Source: Clytia hemisphaerica
Taxonomy: Eukaryota > Cnidaria > Hydrozoa > Leptothecata > Clytiidae
Assembly: GCA_902728285.1 (NCBI GenBank)
Contig: CACVBU010000540.1
Location: 1 to 64,000, forward strand
DNA: 64,000 bases
Direction: 5' to 3'
In this document: positions 46,601 to 58,600 of the stretch, piece after piece
How positions within the stretch are numbered: the stretch's first letter is position 1
Layout of the letters: every line of letters starts with the position of its first letter
Notes under the pieces: generated by a model
Database searches by the model: none
Told to the model about the DNA's origin: nothing
What the model saw: the letters and a program-made list of their open reading frames with translations, nothing else
Made by a program: the position numbers and the translations under genes

Positions 46601-49600
46601 CGTCATAACTCGGTTTTTTTGCTCACTCGGTTTTCTAACTCAGTTTTTCTAACTCGGAAATTCCGAGCCTCAACCTGTTCTAGCCGTTACCTCGTCAACC
46701 AAACTTTTTCATTAAATTGTTTACTGACTGTGAACAGCGGTGGTCTGGTAGAGACTACACATTTTTTTTTAGAACATCCAAAACTTTTGAAGCCTTGGGA
46801 TGTTCTTAACTTTTTGTGTTTTAAGCCTAAAAAATGTTATTAACATGTTCTTATTTTCGCCATTTTTGAGTATTTTTGTAATTTTTCTTAAGAAATCAGG
46901 AGCTTATAAGTTATATATTTATATATATAATATATTTTAACCATCGAAGGCCAAGTTGTTCTTATAAAAAAACGTGTAACGCGAAGCTCAAAATCAACCT
47001 GCACATCGATTATTATCGATGAGAAAAAACCGGGCTCAATTATCTAAATACAACCATAATTGTTCGCATTAAAGTTCAATAAAGTATAATTATCCGCATC
47101 ATAATTATCAAGGCAAAGTGGGTGTTCTTTCAAAGACATTTTTAATAAAAGATAACTTATCCCCATTCTAAGGAAAACCGTAACTTGGTCTAATGTCGAC
47201 ACCCCTCTCCTCTAATCCCGACAACCTTTTTATCAGCTGAAATTTATAGAAAGGTTGAAACTCTTTGTCTTTGCTTAGTGGTCAGAGAGAAATAATCCTT
47301 TTTCAATCAGTGATTCAAGCTTTCATATCATTCCTTTCTCTAAAGAAGGGTGTCGGAATTAGACGAGGGATGTCGATATTAGACCAACTTACGGTATCTA
47401 CGACGTTTGGTAAGTCCTTAAAACCACTGGTCAAAACTTAAAGGCACTTGTCAATCTTGAGATTTTAAGAGGAAGATGCTCGAAGGGTTTCAGGGTGATC
47501 AAAGCAGTACTTTCATTTAAAAGCTGATATTCAACTTAGTGCCTTGTACAAAAGGCAGTCATCATGACCAAAATATTCGAGACCATTTTTAGTGCTAGGC
47601 TCTCTGATTTTACTCTTTTTTAGACAACATTTCCTGTTTAAAATTTATCGGGTATTTCCGAACAATTAGGGTCTGCCAGCCTACATTTAAGGCATATTGT
47701 AACTTTGCATAAGCGTGGTGGTGGTAAAAACTCATTCCAGTTAGTACACATAAGGGGTGCCCTACGAAGTGACACAATTCATTACCTCAGCCGCTGGTCT
47801 AACATCCACAGCATTGGTCCAGTACCCCCTGTACCATTTAACAACAAAACTGAGTCTTAAATGGTTGAATTTTAAGCACTTATAATGGTCAAATTAATAA
47901 AAATAGAGTATTCTTAACCTAAAATACCTCAGTTTTGCCCTTCAATAAGAACAAGATGAGAACAATTTTAAGTGCCAAAAATTAGAACGGCTACACCTCA
48001 TCAACAATTTACTGGTTCTTATAAAAAAAGAGTGTAATTTGTACGTTAATATAACTGTAATCATTCGTCAATAAACAATTCTTAAATATTAGAAAAAAAT
48101 TCCATATCATGGATCTATAAACCTATTCCTAGTAAACAAGAAAATAAAAATCAATACAAAGCCCAAAAATGAACATACAATAATATGTCCAAAAATGTAA
48201 TCATGTAAAAGGGCACCAAAAATAGCTCCAGTTATACACGACAAACTGACCATCGTGCGTCGGACACCTGTAGCAAACCCTTGGATTTCCGTAGGAACGA
48301 TTCTGCCGAGTAATACAACAAGAAAGACTTGTTCCGATGACCAACCGATCCCAATACAAATAGCATAAGATAGTAAAAAACATATACCTATTGTTCTGTA
48401 GTGGTAAAAAAGGGCCGACAGAGCCATCGATTGTAGGGCGACCATTTGAAAACACATTGCAAAAATGATGAAATAGACTGCTTTATTTTTATCTTTGACT
48501 TTACTGGTGATATACATATTGATACCGTAGGCAACGGCTTCAAGGTTATAGATGACTCCAAGGTAATGGATAGGGATTTGGTATAGTTCTTTAGTGACTG
48601 TTGGAAATACTATTGCGTTGAAAGCTGCAGCGAAATAACTACATACGTGCGCCAATACGAAGATAAAGATAACCCGGTGGTCTTTAAAAAGGCTTAAAGA
48701 CGAAGCTAACTTTGTCGTTGAAGAATTTTTCGGCCACTTTGTGGCGTTTTCCTGCTCGGGGAGAGGAGAGCCTCCCGATCCTGGTGAATCCTTGCTCAGA
48801 TTCTTCTTTACATCTTGTCGTATGGAGAGTCCCAGATTCGGCGAGTCCAGGGCTCTTAAACTGGTGTCATTACTCTCAGAATCTTCTTTGAGTGTACGAT
48901 TCTCCTTTGAAAGGTCTGATACAAAAAATACAATGATCACGACAAAAGAAGCCCATATTAATCCAACTAAGAAAAACGGGAAATTATAAACCCGAAAATG
49001 GGCACCAAAAACCCGAAAATCTACTCCACTGAAAATGGTTGTGATAATTGGACTACCGATATAGCTTATGAAGAAACACATGGTGCAAAAGGACAATTTC
49101 TTGGTTTGTTCTTCACCTTCATAAAACCGAATAATTTCTCCTTGAATGATTGCCAGTAAGGAATCAGCGACGCCTTGCGTGAATCTTGCGATGAGGATAA
49201 CGATAGCATAAGACGGTATGGAATATAGAATGTTAGCCAAAGCGACAACGATACATGCTATAATAAGCGTCTTTTTAACGTTTCTTGTACGATCTGTGTA
49301 CCGTGTTATGGTTAAGGAACATCCGATAGACATTGTATAGTATGCTGCAGTTATACAACCGAACCAGACTTCAGCATTTTCGGCATGGACTCCTTCTTGG
49401 AGATAAGTAAGAATGGTTGGTGGGTAAATACCATTACGTCATGGAACCAATAGCTCATTGGTTGGAAGTGACGTAAAAGCAGTCAATACGTCACTTTCAA
49501 CCAATCAGCTATTGGGTGGAACGGAAGACATTGCAATGGTGCATATCATGAATTCTAAACCAATAATCAACGTGAAAATACAAGAAGATATGTAAGTTCG

Positions 49601-52600
49601 ATGGCGTTTCTTTTTCCAATCCTCTACATTGATGCGTGCTCCATGGTTCATCATAACGTCAAAAAAAATTCAGTATGTGTCAGTAGCGTTATCTTGTTAC
49701 GTTTGTTTGAAAGCAGGAAAAGACACAGTTATCCCTTCCCTTGCCAACAAGTCATTCTCAAATAGTTCCTTCAAACTGAGCGTGTTTACCAGCAAAATCA
49801 ATAGTGGTCCAGAAGTAGCATCTAAACCAACCAAAGTTTTTTTTGCCACAACAATGGTCCGGGAGTACTTATTTCCAACCAAAGAGCGTACCTACTACTA
49901 AATATCAGTTAATGTATAAAGTTTTCTGTCTTTAAAGGGTAGTAAGTTTGTGTCTCAAATTGTTTCTTTGAACTGCGCATTTTACCAGTAAAAATCAATA
50001 GTGGTCCAGGAGTTAGTATTTCCAATCAAAGAGCGTACCTACTAAATATCAGTTAATGTATAAAGTTTTCTGTCTTTAAAGGGTAGTAAGTTTGTGTCTC
50101 AAATTGTTTCTTTGAACTGCGCATTTTACCAGTAAAAATCAATAGTGGTCCAGGAGTTAGTATTTCCAATCAACAAAGTTATCAAAAAAACTACCAGCCT
50201 TTCAAATTTAATTTCTTCGTAGTATCTGTGTAGAAATTGCAAATTCTTCAAGTATTCTGGCCTTTAAGTAGGACGTAGCTTAAAAATACTGTCCATCCTC
50301 AAGGTTATTTTTTTCTCAAAATAAATCCGGCTTATGTTAAGCAATAAATAAATCGAGGTATGGCATGCATGATTATATACCTAATATGGAAAACACAATA
50401 ATAATCAGTAATAATTGTGAAAGCTTTTGTTTGCTTCTATGTAGACCTTTGTATGTAAATCGATTTGTTAGTGATTTTCGTACAACAGAATCTTGATCAC
50501 GTGATAAGAATGACCAATCACAAAAGGAGAATGTGTTCAACAAAACGGAAATTTGACAATAAAACTGTTGACGATAACAGACTACATTGATGCTTAATTA
50601 TAATGACTGAAATCAAGTAATTATCTAATTACTTAATGCAGCTTGCAGCTTGTACTCTTAAGAAAAAGAAGTAATTATACCATGTTTTGATGATGGGGGA
50701 GTCTTCAGAAGTCCGACACTTTCTAGTCCGACAGCTAAAAATTCCGACAATTCAATCGAAGGTTGCACTAGTTTTCCGAAATAGATTTTGTCCGACAACG
50801 AGTGATGAAGAGAATTAGTGTTTCCACAAAAACATTAGTAGCCAGTCCACCGTGTGAATTGTTTATTTGATATCTTTTATATCATAGCAGTAAAAAGGCT
50901 GTGTCCGTCTCCAAAATAAACTTGTTTTTTTTTTGTCGTAATTTGAAAATATTATTTGTTGCCGGGTGGAGAGGGTTCACCAATTGGTAAAAGTTTAGTT
51001 GATTGTAAAAAAAAAATTTGAGGAGACTCCTCAGTGGAGAATTGTTGATTTCTTAGATGCCTTTAATTTGGGGTTGGCCGCCAGACATAATGACTCATCA
51101 AAGATCGTGCGACTGTTTTCGAACAAAAAAGTAGTTGGATTAGACAAACTTCTGCGCTGATTCCATTTTGTCTGCATTCGGACCATTTCGTTGTCGGATT
51201 AGAAAGCGTCGGACTAGTGAGATGCACCCCGTTTTAATACATATTTTACACTCTGTGTGAATTAAGTCTAAGGATGACAGTGTCGGATACAGGAGGTAGG
51301 CTATCTTATTCATGGAGAGTAATTAGTTTCCATATAAGGTAATACGATAATAAAGTGCACTCTCCTCCATTGGTTATAGCCTCCCTCTGTATCCGAGCCT
51401 GGGATGACCTGAGAAGTTAGTAAGTTATGTAGCGCCCACCATTATAGAAGTAAACGTTCGATCGTTTCTACAAATTCGAACTTTTGCAGAGATTACGTAG
51501 CTTAACAAAACATAAAAAAACCCCTACAGTCAACCAGTGGGCAAGTTTCGAATCAATTTGATGTGTCTATCTAAAATAAAGATAGATTTACCTGAATGAT
51601 ACAACCACTGGCCTTTATATATCTTGGACTAACTTTTGCAACCCTAGTCAAGCAAAATCTTTGATCGGAGCTTTTGAAAGTGGTACCCTAATGGCGGAAC
51701 TATTCAATTGCAGTGTAAAAGCATCGAGGGCGCTCTAGAACTACTTTCCCTTAAATACTTTTGATGATGTAGCGCCGTTAGACGTTGATTTTTAACACTG
51801 CAAGGGCTTCTTTGCAGATTCCACTTTCAAAAAAACTACGGTCAAAGCTGAAGGAAATAGCTTTGTCCAGGGTATATAAAGATCAGCGGAGACAGCCCCG
51901 GAAAATGCTCATCTATACAATTCAAATATGCATCCATCAACTATCTAGCCCCAGCTGGCACACAACGTTGTTTCAACGTTCATCTAACGTCATATGGACG
52001 TTGCGAACGTTAAATAAACGTTGAATCAACGTTGAAAATTCCGTATGGTCAATGTGTGACCAAAATTTCGAATCACATGGCAGTTAAGTTGACATTAACG
52101 AAGTAAAAGGCGAAGAAGTGAAAAGTGAGTCTCTTTTTCGTTGGTTGGCAATTTCCATAGGAATGCTCCTTTATATAAATTTGACATTCATTAGCGCACT
52201 TCATAGTTTGAATCTCCTCAATGAGTATTGCTTTGAATTGGGCTATTCCATTAAAAAACCATACAGGGGGTGGACGAACCTTTCCAGGTCGAACAAAAAT
52301 TATTGAAAATGTGTAGTTACCCCCTGGAAAATGGCAAAATTTGCAAAAATTCCCTTGGAAAAATTCTTTTCATACCTTAAAGTGAGGGTGGACGAACTAA
52401 ATTTGTAACTTTTATCCCCTGGAAATTGTAGAATATCTTTTTACCCCTTGGAAAAATGAGGAAAAACCCCCTGGAAAATTTTCCCGGATTACCACCTGGA
52501 AATGTCCGTCCACCCCCTGCATGGATATAAAATAGAATGGCCAATTCTACACTGTCCAAATCTCGTTCCCACATCATTATTCATGATATGCACGATTGCA

Positions 52601-55600
52601 ATATCTTTCGCGGACTCAACAGCTAATTGGTTACAAGTGATGTATTGATTGATTTTACGTCACTGACAACCAATCAGCTGTTGGGTCCGTGGAAGACATT
52701 GCAATGGTGCACATCATTATTGTTCCACCTTCTTCCTTAACGAATGATGGATCGTTTTCACGCTCGTCTGTCAAAACCTTGATTTTTAAAATCAGCATCG
52801 TTGAAGAGCTCTTCATCAGGGTGTCGCTCATAAAATTTACTGACAACTGGTTCAATATCGATGTGTATATTACAGAACGGTTTAGTGCTGATTTCGTTAG
52901 GACTGGCTTTTTTTTAGATTGGTTCTATTTTGATTATCATACCCTCTTGAATTTTTTAGCCGACAAATCTAAATTTTTTGAGAACCCTGACATTTTATTC
53001 GAAAGCGCTCAACTGAAGTTTGTAACCAACCTAAAAATGAAGGGTACTTACAGTAACATACTCAGCCAGTTTCTTTTTCGTCTCATTGATCTCAATCTTT
53101 TGATCAGAGCACTGTTTCGACAGAGATTTTCTATAATGAGAAAAAAATAGGTTTTCAGAAACTTTCAGGCGTGTCTCAAAAAAGTTACCTAGTATTTGTG
53201 AACTGTGGATGAACTAAATCAAATGTAACGGGCTCAACTCTGCAATATCTTTCCAACTATTTGGAATCCCAATTTACACCTATAAATCCTTATTGGCGCA
53301 GTCAACTTTTGAGTAATGAATTTACAGGGAAATTTATTTTCGACAAGGATATGAAAAACATGAATGTTGATATAAGTGCATTGTAGTAAAATGTACCCAA
53401 GTATCATGATAATAAAAATTTGATAAATGAAGAACACAAAAATGCAAGAAAGTGTAAAAAATACATCAAGGATCTGGCTCAGATACTCACATTATGGTTT
53501 CAAGTTTATCAAGTTGTGATCTGTAACCAACTGGACCCATGTCTAATTTGATCTAAAGAAAAGTGAAGGTTTTCTTAAAATTATCTACGCTAAAGCAGAT
53601 TCCAATAAAAAAGTCACGAAAAAACGTCAATTAAAGCTAAGATTTTTACTCGACTTTTTTTATGTAAATTCACTCATAGGAAATTGGTGTAATTTAAATA
53701 AGGATTTTATTAGCTTCTCACCGCCGAAGTCACCTTTGCAGAGGGGACAATTGTTAGAATCTTCTCCAATCGACTTGAGAATTCCTATGGGAATAAAAAG
53801 TATTTGAAAGTAATTGAAATTATTTTGATCTTCATTCAACTCGAAGGCCCCATTCCAAAACCAAAACAAATTTTTCTAGAAAGTAAAAAAATAAACCCCC
53901 TGATGTTCAACCATGGATCAAATATAAAAAATCTTAGTCAAAACAGACCATTTTTCAAGTTTCCAGGCCGTCCCTAATGTTTTAGCCTCGTTTTGGTGAA
54001 GAACTCGTCCTAATGGTAAAGTTAACAAAAAATTTTTAAAAATGGAAAAACACTCCCTGTCATTATTGTGACGAAGGGAAGTTAGGCGATTGGGGTCACC
54101 CTTTAGTTATTGAGGGGACCTCTCAGATCACTTATCTGTTCCTTCGATCAAGGTATCCCTTATTGGGGATAAGTCTATGGACACGTAGTAAAGGTACGCT
54201 AATAGATTTCAATCAACATCAATTCTGTTTCTCCAATTAAGCAATAAATATCAAATAAGCGTAACATAAATAACATCAAATAACTTAGTAACTCTGGCAT
54301 ATAATTAACAATAGTGTCTGTTCAAGTCCTTCTCCTTCAAGTTCTCTTTTCCAAGTCCTTTTCATTCGAGCTCTCCTTTCCAAGTCTTCTTCCTTCGAGC
54401 TCTTTCTCCCAAGTCCTTTTCCTTCGAGCTCTTCCTACCAAGTCCTCGATTTCTTTCCTTTTCTCGCTCATGTTTGCTCGCCCTATTCAGGGGTCTGGGC
54501 TCGAGGGCCTGAGCCCCACTCTATTGATTTCTATTCATCTTTCAGTTCATTGATATCGTGTTGGCTCAGTCCTAGTCTCTGTTTGCATTATTCATCAATG
54601 ATTAGTTTACTAGCTTCACATCTCCGACGTTCGACAAGTGACGTCCTCGTCACTTCAAAAAAAATTCGAGATCGTGGTTTTGCTTTATACTTCTTTCTCT
54701 CAGGAATCATTAACTTTTTAATGTTTTTGCTTTCGTGCTGATGATTGGTGCAATTAAGTGCTCAATTGTGGTTGTTTACTTATCGAGTTTTCACAACTGT
54801 TTAATTGTTTATTCTTCTCTGGATTTTAGTTCGTACACTGATATGACTTCATATCCTCACTGTTTGACAAGTGACGTTCTCGTCACTAAATTAAAACATA
54901 ACATAATCGGTATATCCTGGACTGCATTTCATCTTCGCAGGTCTTCAAGTTGTTTTCATTGTTGATGTCGGTTCTTTATATATCAAATTTTACGTATAGT
55001 TAACAATTTCTAATGCTGAAATATTTTATTTGAAAACAACTAAATTACAAATTATCGTCTGATTCATAAATATTACATAAACTCATCTCTTAAAAATGTC
55101 ATAAAATCAATAAACTATTTGTCCAATTTCAGTTTCTCTTTTAACATTTCAGTCTTTAGGTAATTGTTAGTTTCATTCGGTAAACATATCTGCATTCTAT
55201 TCGACATCTCGGAATTTATTCAACAATTTCTCTGCGCTAAATTTTGTCTTGGTTGTAGTCGGTTAACTGTCCTTCTCAATGTACGCAATTTTGACTCGAT
55301 ATAACTATTTTTTTTGGTTTGGTGCTCTGTGCAGCTCTTTAAATATTCGTGTTTCATTAAATATCAACTTTATCAAGCATGGTTAAGTATTGAGTACTCA
55401 ACACAATGAACGAAGTTTATTTTTGTTTCTGGGATAAATTTGTTGTTTTTCAGAAATTCTTTTCTTGTACTCGTAGATCTTTCGGTTGTGCCATTGGTTT
55501 TTCTGGTCGTATATTTTATCATCGTTGAGAATTCTCTCACTGATTTCTGGTTGCTGCTGGCTCTTCACTTGGTATTGTATTGTAAGATTTATCAACGATA

Positions 55601-58600
55601 TGATATTCATAATCAGGATGTACAACGTTGGTAAGATTATTTTCAGTAGCAGACTCAGTTGTATCTTGTTTCTGCTTCGATTTATCTGGTATTTTCGGCA
55701 TTTCAGTTGAAACCTCATACATTCTGTCGACTGTTTTGTGGATATTTGAACACTCTCGTATGATTTCGGAATATTATTGGACGGGTGTTCGATATTCTTG
55801 GACGGCTCTTGAACACTACAACATGGATTTTTAATACTCTCGGTTGGCTTCTTCATAATATCGGAGGGTTTTTTGATAATATCGGTCGGTTTTTCAATAA
55901 CTTCGGACGGCTCTTTGACAATTTCGGATGACTTTTTAACAATCTCGGACGGATTTTTGACAATCTTGGACAGCTTTACAATATTCTCGGACTGGGTTAT
56001 TCTGGAAGACTTTTCAATATTCTTGGACAGTTTTTTCTTAATCTTTGACAAATGCTGTGAATTATTTGGTGGCTGATGGATAACCTTGGAGGGGGTTTGA
56101 ATGATTCTAGATGAATGTTGAATCATTTCTTGCGATTTCTTTAGCGGAAGATGACATATCTTTGGAGATAGGTTTGTAATCTTTGACAACGAGTGAAGTT
56201 TCGACGGTTCATAAATAATTTCGCTCGGTGAGTGAAATTTCGGCGGTTGTTGACATGTTATACGTGGTCGGCGAATAATCTTTGGTGGTCGGTAATGAAC
56301 CTTCGGTGGTGAGTGAACTTCGATAATGATAGGTGGCGGATGAATCTTTGGTGGTTGTATAAATGTCTTGCGTGGTTGGCGAATAATTGTCGGTGGTCGG
56401 TAGGTAATATTCGGTGGTGGGTAAATTTTTGAGGATTCTCGAGGTTTCTGATCTCTTACCAGCGTTCGCGTTGAAGTGTCGCGACGTCCATCTGAGGAGA
56501 TTTTTCTATTTTGTTGAGGAGGTCTGTTCTGTTGTCGCTTGAGATTCTTGATTTTGGCTTGCATTCTTTCGATCTCTCTCATTCCGTCTGTTGATGATGC
56601 AAATTTTGGTCGGCCAAGCGTATTGATTGTTTGAGGCGTTATCATTCGTAACTTTTGTTCGATCACCTCGGATACTTGTTCATCGAGATCTCTTTCACCG
56701 GCGTACTCATTTAATGACACTCGTCTTGGCGTTGCACTGGAAGATTGGACAGTACACGCGCCAGCTGCTAATTTGTCGATCTTTTCGTTCAGCTGTTTGA
56801 GCAGTTTGGTGGAGTTCACATTGTAATTCGACTTGATCGCGTTCTCTAATCTGATGTAAGCCACTGCTTCATTGAAGGTTTTGAATCTCTTTAAAATGAT
56901 TGATATTCGTAAATCATCATTCAGTCCGGCGATGAGTGAGTTCAATTTCTGCTCATTGCTGTAATTTAATTGATACACTAGCTCTTCGAGTTTTTCAAGG
57001 TAGACATCTAGTGATGAACATTCCTCTTGTTTGAGTTTGGCTAGTTCAGCTTTCTTTAACATTCTGATATCGGACGACCAGAAGTAGTTCAGCAACATCT
57101 CTTTTATCAGCTTGTACGAAGGCTTCACGTCTGCTGGTAGCGCTCTGTAATAGTGCATCGCGTGACCTTGTAAGCCATATGCTGTTAGAATGTCCAAACG
57201 TTCTTTGGAGCTCCACTTGCCAATGGTTGCTATGCTCTCGAAACTTTCGAAATAGCTTTTGATATTTTCATTACTGGTTCCATTGAATTGTGGTATATCG
57301 TCCAAAGTCATTTGGATTACGTTCATCTTGAAGATACTCGTCATTCTTTGCTTGTTTTCGCTTTCATCGACACTGTCGTTTTAGCGAGTTGCATGTTGAA
57401 TCATTTATAAGTAGTCGAAATGTATTACCTCTAGATGTTGTATTCCTCTTGCCTAGTTTCCTTTACTTATTTATCTTTCGATTCAAATCACATAATCGAA
57501 ATCAAAATTTACTGCACAATGTTAGGTATTATTTTATTTGAATCAATTGCAACCAATCCTTGGTTACGGCAAAAGTTAACTGCGTTCAAGTTTGTTGAAT
57601 AATTGATGCCGAGATAAGATTTGACGTTAAACTTCTCTTCTTAAACTTCTGGCTTTAAATAATTGATTTTGTGTAAAACTCTCGTTTTGATAGTGTTTGA
57701 TACTTCCTGATGTAAAATCTCTTATGTCCTTTTTAAAATAACGTGTCCTTATTAATCGTGAAATCAACCAAACTACCAATCAACAATAGTTCAGTTTCTG
57801 TGGTGTAATTAAGTAGTACTCTACTACAATGTCTTACTGTTCTCGTTCTTTGGTGTAATGTAGCTTCCTCCTTTTGGATCTCTGATTCTTGCGAAGCGAG
57901 TTCTTCTGGTTCACCTTCAGTGTGACGAAGGGATGTTAGATATTTTTCCAATTAATACTACGTTTTCTAATAAGTGTAAATAACATCAAATAACTTAGTA
58001 ACTCTGGCATATAATTAACAATAGTGTCTGTTCAAGTCCTTCTCCTTCAAGTTCTCTTTTCCAAGTCCTTTTCATTCGAGCTCTCCTTTCCAAGTCTTCT
58101 TCCTTCGAGCTCTTTCTCCCAAGTCCTTTTCCTTCGAGCTCTTCCTACCAAGTCCTCGATTTCTTTCCTTTTCTCGCTCATGTTTGCTCGCCCTATTCAG
58201 GGGTCTGGGCTCGAGGGCCTGAGCCCCACTCTATTGATTTCTATTCATCTTTCAGTTCATTGATATCGTGTTGGCTCAGTCCTAGTCTCTGTTTGCATTA
58301 TTCATCAATGATTAGTTTACTAGCTTCACATTATCATAGTACTAAGCTGGTAATCACCCAATGATAAAATGTCCATAATTTCAGTTAAATCGAAAAAGTA
58401 AGTAAACAGCCTACCCAAAATTTATAGGGGACGAGATGGAGTTTTTACAAGCTCTTATTTGATTTGGTTGGTTGTTAACCAGTAATAAAACAATTTTGTT
58501 ACGTTTTCTAAAGAACGCGTCATCTCTATTAATTCAAATGACCAATTAGTGAAGTATCTTATAAAAACTCCATCCTGCTCCATCTCATTTAAAATTTAGA

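Larger units (their letters stand above)
54067..58330 (-). mobile_element. non-autonomous LTR retrotransposon (gag only) in an intron
   Basis: LTRs at 54067-54620 and 57921-58330, both TG...CA (TGTGACGAAGGGA ... TAGCTTCACA), flanked by TTAT (54063-54066 and 58331-58334) as a 4-bp target duplication. The coding strand is minus. The single long frame is gag-like. No protease, RT, RNase H or integrase is in the 3.3-kb interior. It lies in the intron between the exons at 58864 and 53784 of the large coiled-coil gene, in the same orientation. Confidence 0.85.

Noticed and set aside
52735-52855. Possible coding exon (TDERENDPSFVKEE, or YERHPDEELFNDADFKNQ in another frame) on the minus strand
   Set aside because: The flanking exons at 53130-53052 and 44547-44422 join directly in phase 0. 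The candidate has a poor acceptor and would break or shift the frame, so it was left out of the gene model.
53660-53869. ORF with CPLC that might be a RING/zinc finger
   Set aside because: The strong donor GTGAGAAG at 53721 and phase agreement support another frame (EFSSRLEKILTIVPSAKVTSA) as a coiled-coil gene exon.
54314-54553. 79-codon ORF repeated identically at 58024-58263
   Set aside because: It is LTR sequence; the identity comes from the two LTRs and not from a duplicated gene.
55440-56076. Overlapping hydrophobic ORFs on the plus strand
   Set aside because: Antisense shadows of the gag repeat tail.
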